A stretch of 7,619 bases of DNA from Candidatus Zixiibacteriota bacterium (GTDB lineage: Bacteria > Zixibacteria > MSB-5A5 > GN15 > JAAZOE01), in assembly GCA_030588275.1 (NCBI GenBank), contig JAUUYJ010000118.1, positions 1 through 7,619 on the forward strand, written 5' to 3'. How positions within the stretch are numbered: position 1 is the first letter of the stretch; each line of letters starts with the position of its first letter. Below are positions 1 through 5,668 of this stretch, piece after piece. A program made the position numbers and the translations under genes. The notes under the pieces are model-generated. The model ran no database searches. It was given only the letters and a program-made list of their open reading frames with translations, and was not told the origin of the DNA.

Positions 1-767
1 AGTTTCCGCTTAAACCAATTCAACTTTCGGATCGATGATCCCAAAAACAGAGACAGTTTCATGTCACTTTTGGATAGAGAGCTGACTATTCTCCAAAGAA
101 GGTCAAGGTGGTCAGGCGGGTATGCTCCGGAGGAAAACAGGGCGAGGCACAACGGCTTGTTCGATTTATACCGTTTTAGTCGTTCGGTAAAAACCGACTG
201 GTTGTCAAGACAAAGCTCTGCCTCTAAAGCTTGGCCGGTCACAATTACCCGAGCTGGTTCAATGCCATACTTTATGGCAGAATCTTTGGTCTCCTGAGTT
301 GGAACCAAAGTCGCCAAGCATCCGTCAACCGCCGCTTCGACCGGAAAAACTAATTCCCCATGCTGATAGACCACCCGGTTCTGCCGACTGAGAATACTGG
401 CCAATATCGGATGAGCAACCAACACCGGGCCGGTAAAATGAACGAGCATTTTTCTTATATCTCGTCCCAAAATTGTTTTTAATAAACGACTCGATTCTCC
501 ACTACCCGTTTTATCTCGTAGTCGATTATAGAGTCGGGTGATCATTCCCCCCCTGCTACCAAACTGGTACATCTGCCTGATGAGTAGCCATGCAAACCGA
601 GTCAGGAATGTCCCGGACGAAAAAACATCGGTCACATAATAATTAATCTCTGGATTGTTCGACTTCAAAGTCGCAACGACCCCATCTATATATGAAGGAT
701 GCCCCCGGCCAATATTGGTATAAACAAAAACAAGATCAGCCGATGATAATGAGTCTGTTTCAGGCAT
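1..767 (-). CDS. GT-B-fold glycosyltransferase (MurG/MGDG-synthase-like), 3' end beyond the window
   Basis: The frame is open from an ATG at 767 down to the left edge, giving 255 visible residues with no stop. The N-terminus has a strand followed by G20-R21-G22-H23, resembling the glycine-rich GxGH loop of GT28/MurG and diacylglycerol glucosyltransferases. Further on come H119-P120, a Y-Q-H136-G-E segment, and V-P-T-Q-E followed by V-T-G-Q (residues 155-179). These resemble the acceptor-domain end and linker of GT-B enzymes. The second Rossmann domain seems to begin near residue 206 (K-P-L-C-L-A-L-F-S-S-G); the donor site would lie outside the window. The start codon lies inside the end of the MFS gene (8-base overlap, ATGCCTGA), so translation is probably coupled to it. 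There is no signal peptide, so the enzyme is likely cytosolic or membrane-peripheral. Substrate unknown; the fold call is by motif and order only. Confidence 0.7.
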   Translation of the reverse strand, partial: MPETDSLSSADLVFVYTNIGRGHPSYIDGVVATLKSNNPEINYYVTDVFSSGTFLTRFAWLLIRQMYQFGSRGGMITRLYNRLRDKTGSGESSRLLKTILGRDIRKMLVHFTGPVLVAHPILASILSRQNRVVYQHGELVFPVEAAVDGCLATLVPTQETKDSAIKYGIEPARVIVTGQALEAELCLDNQSVFTERLKRYKSNKPLCLALFSSGAYPPDHLDLLWRIVSSLSKSDMKLSLFLGSSIRKLNWFKRK

Positions 768-2025
768 GTTGACTCTCTTGTTTTTTGACACCACTATTAA
801 ATTCAATTGGTATTTGTGACTCTATAATGAGATAGCTAAAGCAGGCAATCAGGGCTATCGACGATACCACACTCCATGTCATAATCGAATTACCAGAAAA
901 GAAATGAAGCAAAAATCCGCCGACTGTCGGCCCCAATGACCACCCGGCCATTTGAAAAAAACCAAAGAACCCCATATACTGGCCATATTTTTCGGGGGGC
1001 GAAATATTGGCGACAAAGGTCACCGCCGGTGGAGAAACGATCATCTCCGCCGTTGTAATAATTACCATGCACAGTATCAGAAAATAGAAACTTCCGGCCA
1101 GACCAACCAGAAAATAGCCGACCGCATAAATTGCTGCACCAATCGCCAACTGTCGAGTCAAAGGGATGCTTTTAAGGTATGTCGAGACAGAGAATTGAAA
1201 TAAAACGACGAGCGAACCGTTAATCAAATATAGCAATCCCAACTGATCTTTTGTGATTCCAACGGTCTCGACGCTATATATCGAAAGTGCCGCAATCAAT
1301 TGTGCCACAGCCAAAAACAGAACGAATGATATAATGCAATGACGCATCAACAGCCTGTTTTTCATCTGTTTGATAAAATCTCTTGGACCCGAAATGTCAG
1401 ATTTATTCATGGAACGTCTCTTGACGTCTTTTAAGGCAAAGAGAAAATACAAACCTGAACTGATCGCCATAACCGCCGCCATAACGAACAACAAAAAATA
1501 AGAATGAAAGGCGATTATGCCACCCACACCCGGACCAACAGCCCAGCCAAGGTTTCCGGAAATTCTCAAAAATGCGTAGGCATCAATTCTCTGGTCCCGC
1601 TTGACAATGTCGGCCACCATAGCATTTGCGGCAGGATGCAAAACAGCACCAAAAATAAAATTGACTCCGATAATACTTCCAATTGTCCAAAACCCTGCCT
1701 TGTTGTAAATTGCTATGCTAACGGCTATAAAAGTAATTGAGCGAAGGATTTGTGACCAGCCCATTATCGGAACCCGTCCAAACCGGTCGGAAAGCCAACC
1801 TGCAAACGGTTGTGGGGCAGCTCTTAAAACGGCGGTACATCCAAAATAGACACCAATAGCCCACATAGAGATGCCTAATTCCTGATAAAAATAGATTGAA
1901 ATAAACGGGACAATCATGGCGAAGCCAGCCGCGGTGATGAACCAACCCAAAGCAAGCGTATATATACGGCGGTCGAAACCGTCAAACCGACCCACGAACT
2001 TGTTCAAAAACCTCCAGCTTGGCAT
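760..2025 (-). CDS. Major facilitator superfamily transporter, 12-TM type
   Basis: This is a 421-residue protein made almost entirely of hydrophobic membrane segments, the usual length for a 12-helix MFS carrier. The cytoplasmic loop after the second helix carries motif A, G-W-L-S-D-R-F-G-R-V-P at residues 76-86, typical of the drug:H+ antiporter-like families. A charged central loop (about residues 198-222, K-D-V-K-R-R-S-M-N-K) separates the two six-helix halves. The substrate cannot be read from sequence; multidrug or small-molecule efflux is a family-level inference. The start at 2025 gives the full first helix but has no clear Shine-Dalgarno. A GGAGG lies inside the gene (2011-2015), but the in-frame TTG 3 bases later and GTG 15 bases later are badly spaced. 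The gene ends in TGA overlapping the ATG of the glycosyltransferase, which suggests an operon and perhaps export of a glycosylated product. Confidence 0.9.
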   Translation of the reverse strand: MPSWRFLNKFVGRFDGFDRRIYTLALGWFITAAGFAMIVPFISIYFYQELGISMWAIGVYFGCTAVLRAAPQPFAGWLSDRFGRVPIMGWSQILRSITFIAVSIAIYNKAGFWTIGSIIGVNFIFGAVLHPAANAMVADIVKRDQRIDAYAFLRISGNLGWAVGPGVGGIIAFHSYFLLFVMAAVMAISSGLYFLFALKDVKRRSMNKSDISGPRDFIKQMKNRLLMRHCIISFVLFLAVAQLIAALSIYSVETVGITKDQLGLLYLINGSLVVLFQFSVSTYLKSIPLTRQLAIGAAIYAVGYFLVGLAGSFYFLILCMVIITTAEMIVSPPAVTFVANISPPEKYGQYMGFFGFFQMAGWSLGPTVGGFLLHFFSGNSIMTWSVVSSIALIACFSYLIIESQIPIEFNSGVKKQESQHA

Positions 2026-2237
2026 TGGGTAATTAAATCATCCAAGGCCAAATTGTCCAGTAAAATAGAATTTATCTGCCTATCGTTCCATACCTGATTA
2101 ATAATGTCGCAAAAAATAATCAAACAATTACGAATTATTGTCCCATACGAGCTATTTTTATTTAATTGTATTGGATAATTAGGGGGCTGATACGTCATTA
2201 TTGCACACATGGAATGCCTGTAATTGGCTCTCCAGCA

Positions 2238-2252
2238 CAACCGTGCCGGTTG
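2238..2252. repeat. Small perfect inverted repeat CAACCG-TGC-CGGTTG
   Basis: Six-base arms with a three-base spacer lie about 125 bases upstream of the secreted-protein start. No T-tract follows on either strand, so it does not look like an intrinsic terminator. It may be an operator-like palindrome, or chance. Confidence 0.4.
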
Positions 2253-2305
2253 CCAAATTAGGACTTGCTTTTGATCTGTCGGATGTTTAAATTATCAGCT
2301 TATTC

Positions 2306-2322
2306 CGACCGAAAGCCGGTCG
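2306..2322. repeat. Leader hairpin CGACCG-AAAGC-CGGTCG
   Basis: A perfect 6-bp GC-rich stem with a 5-base loop lies 54 bases upstream of the ATG at 2377. If transcription starts near 2300 it would sit at the extreme 5' end of the mRNA and could protect or regulate it. No T-tract follows it. I could not match the surrounding leader to a known riboswitch class. Confidence 0.4.
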
Positions 2323-2362
2323 TGCGAAGAGATGGCTAGAAATGTCTTGGGTCCAATATATT

Positions 2363-2368
2363 AGGTGG
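2363..2368 (+). promoter_or_regulatory. Shine-Dalgarno AGGTGG that decides the start at 2377
   Basis: AGGTGG ends 8 bases before the ATG at 2377. An in-frame GTG at 2365 lies inside this site, so it is unlikely to be the true start. Starting at 2377 also gives a clean signal peptide (M-R-Y-K followed by a hydrophobic core). Confidence 0.65.
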
Positions 2369-2376
2369 GTATAACG

Positions 2377-4932
2377 ATGCGTTACAAAACTGTTTTAGGT
2401 TCACTATTGGTGTTGGTATTGGTCAGTTTGGTTCTGTCCGGCCAGGCTCAATCCCGGGCGATGTACGATCCGGATGGAGGTAATGGTGGAGACGGCTATT
2501 TGAAGCCGATGGCCTCTAATCCCAACATTCAGTTTGAATATCACAATATCGGTAAAATCGGTTTAACCATATATAATAATGGACGGTTTGGAACGACCGG
2601 TAACACCCTTATGTGTGACGGTGAAATTTGTCCCTCGGTAGAATATCCAATCGGATCAGAGATGGAATATCTTTTCTCTGGTGCACTTTGGATTGGTGCC
2701 ATTGTCGGACGCGATACTCTCGTGTCGGTCGGTACTGAAGGATGGTATGCTGCGGGAATGATGGAACTGCTACCGGAAGACGGTCTTGACGGTGCCTTTA
2801 TCAGGCGTTCTTCTCTACGTACAGATCTGTCTATTTTTAGCGATGATGCTAAATCGGAGCAAGATTATATCGCCTACTATGCAGACACCGTAATTAATCC
2901 TGGATTAAATGATGCAGACCCATGGGATAATCGCCCACATATTCCGATTGGACTTACGATTAGGCAATCTTCTTATGCCTGGAGCTATGATTATGCTGAA
3001 GATTTTATAATCATTGATTATTTGTTCACCAATGTTAGTTCCTTCCCGATCAAAAGCCTTTATTTGGGGCTTTATGTAGATGCCGATGTTTACCATCGCT
3101 CCAATCAGGCAACCGGGTTTGATGATGATATATGCGGTTTTCGCCATACCGTTGCGACCCCCGCCGGATGGTGTATAGATGAGGATACGGTCAATATTGC
3201 CTGGATTGCCGACAATGATGGCGATCCGCTGGGTGGAACCTGGGGCTTCAGCTCTCCGGTAGCAGTCACCGGGGTAAGTGTTGTACGTTCACCAAATCCT
3301 GATTTGCAAACCAGTTTTAATTGGTGGATATCAAACGGCAATACATCCCTTGATTTTGGACCACGTTTGGCCGGGACAGATGAAGATCCATTTCGTCCTT
3401 TTGAGGGTTCGGGGTTAGGCACGCCAACCGGTGATAAAAACAAATATTATGTTATGCAACACCAGGAGTTTGATTACGATCAACTGTTTGTAGCTCGTAA
3501 TCACAATGAAGATGGTGCAGTTTATCTCCCACCACCACCACCAGATATCGCCGCCGACTTTGCCGACGGCTACGACACCCGCTACCTGATGTCCTTTGGA
3601 CCATTTGATATTGATCCCGGTGATTCATTGCCAGTAACGCTGTCATACCTGGCTGGAGACAACTTCCACCAAGAGCCGAATGACTTCGTGGAGTACTTTG
3701 ATGTATTGCAACCGGAGAAATATTACGAACAATTGAATTTTAAAGATTTTGGAACCAACGCCCGCTGGGCCAACTGGATTTTTGACAATCCTGGCGTTGA
3801 CACCGATAATGACGGCGATTCTGGAAAATTCTGCTGGAATTATGTATGGGAAGCAGACTCGGCTGACAAACACGCCGATTCTGTTTTGGTAGACTCCACA
3901 AAATTTTACTATCGTGGCGACGGCGTACCCGATCTCCGTGGTGCCGCCCCCCCGCCCCCGCCGATTATTTCTGTTAAACCGGAATTAGGTTCGGTGACAA
4001 TCCGCTGGAATGGGCAGAATTCAGAAAACGCCATTGATGTCTTTTCCGATCAAAAAGATTTTGAGGGATACCGCGTTTATTATTCGGAAGGCGATCAGGC
4101 CAAGGAATACATTCTTTTGACCTCATTTGATCTGGATGATTACAAGGTGTATGTATTCAACGAGACGTTAAGGTTGTGGGAACAGTTTGCCGTCCCGCTT
4201 ACAAGAGATTCGCTACAAATCTTATATGGTGCATTTTTTGAGCCGCTGGATTACAATAGCGAATTCAATTACTTTGAAAGCCCCGGTGGAGATCTGTTTT
4301 ATTACGCTCCGCAGGATTGGAACCAGTCCGATCTACTTGATCAAAACCTGGTGCATCGGGTTTATCCCAATGCTTCCAAATACGATGCTTTTGATACCAC
4401 CGAAGCTGGCTTCCTCAGATATTACGAATATGAATACAATGTAAAAAACCTCCAGCCTTCCAAAGCGTACTATTTTTCGGTAACCTCTTTTGATTACGGT
4501 TCATTAAAAGTTGACCTTGGGGCTCTGGAATCATCCCCTCTGATCAATGCCGTTTACGAATTTCCGTTACCGGATGCCAACGCTGTTGAGGAAGAAGCTT
4601 TGAGTGTTATTGTATATCCCAACCCCTATCGCATTGATGCCGGATATGCTACGGCTGGTTACGAAAACCGAGACCAGATTAGGTCTGCCGAATTAACCCG
4701 GCTAATTAATTTTGCTAATTTGCCCAAAGTCTGTACCATCAGGATATATTCCATTGATGGTGATTTGATTAGGGAAATTGAGCATAATTACCCCGAAGGT
4801 GGTCCTCGCTCCCAACATGAAACCTGGAATGTTATCAGCCGCAATACTCAGGCTGTGGTTACCGGGATTTATTATTGGCACGTTGAATCCGATATGGGTG
4901 AACAGCTGGGTAAATTGGTAATTATGAAGTAA
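2377..4932 (+). CDS. Large secreted surface protein with FN3-like region and C-terminal FlgD/T9SS-type sorting domain
   Basis: This is an 851-residue exported protein. Residues 1-24 form a signal peptide: positive M-R-Y-K, a Leu/Val-rich core, and likely cleavage near G-Q-A24 or slightly later. The body is rich in Tyr, Asp, Gly and Trp, as in beta-rich extracellular proteins of FCB bacteria. An acidic D-T-D-N-D-G-D stretch in mid-protein could bind calcium. Two five-proline runs (385-389 and 525-529) look like interdomain linkers. The second is followed by a fibronectin-III-like segment (S-V-T-I-R-W-N ... F-E-G-Y-R-V-Y-Y) starting near residue 533. The last ~108 residues begin V-I-V-Y-P-N-P-Y (744-751) and end G-I-Y-Y-W-H-V-E-S ... 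G-K-L-V-I-M-K, the pattern of FlgD-like or type IX secretion type A sorting tails. The specific function is unknown; it is probably displayed on or released from the outer membrane. It is transcribed alone and ends at a strong terminator. Confidence 0.85.
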   Translation: MRYKTVLGSLLVLVLVSLVLSGQAQSRAMYDPDGGNGGDGYLKPMASNPNIQFEYHNIGKIGLTIYNNGRFGTTGNTLMCDGEICPSVEYPIGSEMEYLFSGALWIGAIVGRDTLVSVGTEGWYAAGMMELLPEDGLDGAFIRRSSLRTDLSIFSDDAKSEQDYIAYYADTVINPGLNDADPWDNRPHIPIGLTIRQSSYAWSYDYAEDFIIIDYLFTNVSSFPIKSLYLGLYVDADVYHRSNQATGFDDDICGFRHTVATPAGWCIDEDTVNIAWIADNDGDPLGGTWGFSSPVAVTGVSVVRSPNPDLQTSFNWWISNGNTSLDFGPRLAGTDEDPFRPFEGSGLGTPTGDKNKYYVMQHQEFDYDQLFVARNHNEDGAVYLPPPPPDIAADFADGYDTRYLMSFGPFDIDPGDSLPVTLSYLAGDNFHQEPNDFVEYFDVLQPEKYYEQLNFKDFGTNARWANWIFDNPGVDTDNDGDSGKFCWNYVWEADSADKHADSVLVDSTKFYYRGDGVPDLRGAAPPPPPIISVKPELGSVTIRWNGQNSENAIDVFSDQKDFEGYRVYYSEGDQAKEYILLTSFDLDDYKVYVFNETLRLWEQFAVPLTRDSLQILYGAFFEPLDYNSEFNYFESPGGDLFYYAPQDWNQSDLLDQNLVHRVYPNASKYDAFDTTEAGFLRYYEYEYNVKNLQPSKAYYFSVTSFDYGSLKVDLGALESSPLINAVYEFPLPDANAVEEEALSVIVYPNPYRIDAGYATAGYENRDQIRSAELTRLINFANLPKVCTIRIYSIDGDLIREIEHNYPEGGPRSQHETWNVISRNTQAVVTGIYYWHVESDMGEQLGKLVIMK

Positions 4933-4945
4933 CTGAACTGCGTAT

Positions 4946-4976
4946 AAAAAAACCCCGCCTATGCGGGGTTTTTTTT
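4946..4976. terminator. Bidirectional Rho-independent terminator between convergent genes
   Basis: The stem CCCCGC (4953-4958) pairs with GCGGGG (4963-4968) around a CTAT loop. It is flanked by seven A on the left (4946-4952) and eight T on the right (4969-4976), which also pair and extend the stem. The structure works on both strands: 14 bases after the secreted-protein stop, and about 30 bases after the stop of the leftward VOC gene. Confidence 0.93.
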
Positions 4977-5007
4977 GCTCATTAATTAGCTTCAAATAAA
5001 CATAAGA

Positions 5008-5367
5008 TCAATTGGCTTGACTGGTAAACAGCCCGATAATATTCCCATCCAGATCAGAAAATTTCCCATATGCCCCAATAGTCGGGATATCAGTTTTTGC
5101 TGTCACTTGCTGACCACCTAACGAAATCGCCTTTTGCAGGTAGGCATCAATATCATCAACCTCAATATAAGCGACCACGCCAGTTGTATCTGGAACCGAC
5201 TCTGCCTTCATGAATGCTCCACTAAGCCCATCGGTCGGTTGAAAAAAGATATAATCATCCCCCATAGAATTATTAATCTTCCATCCAAACAACTGCACAT
5301 AAAATTCTGCCGATTTTTTTGGGTTGGTCGCGGCAATCTCAAAATGACAAAAATTGTTTTTACTCAT
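5008..5367 (-). CDS. VOC superfamily (glyoxalase/bleomycin-resistance fold) protein
   Basis: This is a 119-residue single-module vicinal-oxygen-chelate protein. It opens with C-H8-F-E-I-A-A-T-N-P-K-K-S-A-E-F-Y and V-Q-L-F-G-W-K, the classic first beta-alpha unit. A second unit starts at V-V-A-Y-I-E-V-D-D-I-D-A-Y, and the closing strand is D-L-D-G-N-I-I-G-L-F. Two such units make one VOC domain; the protein probably dimerises. H8 could be a metal ligand. However, the usual glutamate in the last strand (G-N-x-x-E-L) is missing, the sequence being G-N-I-I-G-L-F-T, so classical glyoxalase I chemistry is doubtful. The 'G-N-x-I-G-L' ending is common in an uncharacterised VOC branch. The start is the ATG at 5367, with GGAGGA seven bases upstream; a longer TTG start at 5382 would overlap that ribosome site. 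Substrate unknown. Confidence 0.88.
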   Translation of the reverse strand: MSKNNFCHFEIAATNPKKSAEFYVQLFGWKINNSMGDDYIFFQPTDGLSGAFMKAESVPDTTGVVAYIEVDDIDAYLQKAISLGGQQVTAKTDIPTIGAYGKFSDLDGNIIGLFTSQAN

Positions 5368-5374
5368 AGAATAA

Positions 5375-5380
5375 TCCTCC
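5375..5380 (-). promoter_or_regulatory. Shine-Dalgarno GGAGGA for the VOC gene
   Basis: A strong GGAGGA lies seven bases before the ATG at 5367. It fixes that ATG as the start rather than the upstream in-frame TTG at 5382. Confidence 0.85.
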
Positions 5381-5431
5381 AAAGCTTATTTGATCTTACC
5401 AACGTCGAAAACAGGCTGGCAATTAACTGAA

Positions 5432-5459
5432 ATTATAAATATATCTACGTTTCGCTTAA
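5432..5459 (-). promoter_or_regulatory. Candidate promoter for the VOC gene
   Basis: On the minus strand a perfect TATAAT (5437-5432) sits 16 bases after a weak TTAAGC (5459-5454) at the -35 position. Transcription would begin near 5425, leaving a leader of about 58 bases before the ATG at 5367. The region is AT-rich, so the -10 match could be chance. Confidence 0.4.
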
Positions 5460-5600
5460 GAGAATGGTTGCAAAACAGAAAGAGTTCAGCCGTCCGATCC
5501 TGTTTCATATTTTATTTAAATATTTAGGCAGGAGCATGTTTTAAAACGCAACTTGATTCTAATTTTTGCGTCTATAAATGGGTGAGAAGGGTTTGACAGA

Positions 5601-5639
5601 ATGACGCCGCGGCCGGAACTCGTTTCGACCGCGGCTCAT
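5601..5639. terminator. GC-rich stem-loop after the DUF3179 gene, possible terminator
   Basis: GCCGCGG (5606-5612) pairs with CCGCGGC (5629-5635). Pairing continues inside through CG/CG, G-T and AAC/GTT to a tiny loop, and outside through ATGA/TCAT with one bulged base. The structure begins 30 bases beyond the DUF3179 stop, as a terminator for that leftward gene would. On the minus strand, however, the sequence after it (GTCATTCTGTC) is not a clean T-tract. On the plus strand CTTTTAT follows. It could be a weak terminator, an RNA-stabilising hairpin, or a dispersed palindromic repeat. Confidence 0.5.
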
Positions 5640-5668
5640 CTTTTATAAGATAAATTTTCAGACTAATT

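Larger units (their letters stand above)
2026..2376. other. Divergent intergenic region, AT-rich, no gene seen
   Basis: This spacer separates the leftward MFS gene from the rightward secreted-protein gene and should hold both promoters. The part next to the MFS gene (about 2030-2200) is very AT-rich with no convincing -35/-10 pair. For the rightward gene, TTGCTT at 2265-2270 and TAAATT at 2288-2293 have 17-base spacing but poor consensus matches, so I do not annotate them as a promoter. Two small hairpins are listed separately. The 78-codon leftward frame at 2004-2240 overlaps the MFS start, resembles nothing, and I do not consider it a gene. Confidence 0.6.
5383..5668. other. Intergenic region between the DUF3179 and VOC genes, no gene seen
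   Basis: This spacer separates two leftward genes. It holds a GC-rich palindrome (5601-5639) close to the end of the DUF3179 gene and a candidate promoter (5432-5459) near the VOC gene. A weaker inverted repeat is also present (ACGCAA at 5546-5551 and TTGCGT at 5566-5571, 14-base loop), followed by four T on the minus strand. No credible coding frame is present. The layout suggests that the two genes are transcribed separately. Confidence 0.6.

Noticed and set aside
61..297. Rightward 78-codon ORF at the left end
   Set aside because: It lies antisense to the clearly coding glycosyltransferase frame and has no recognisable features.
2004..2240. Leftward 78-codon ORF across the MFS start
   Set aside because: It overlaps the MFS gene in another frame, has low-complexity composition and no recognisable similarity.
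2281..2376. Riboswitch (for example c-di-GMP type) in the leader of the secreted protein
   Set aside because: There is only one clear hairpin, and I could not identify the conserved core bases of any class.
5593..5598. TTGACA on the plus strand as a -35 box
   Set aside because: There is no -10 at the right distance (the GC-rich palindrome lies there) and no rightward gene follows.
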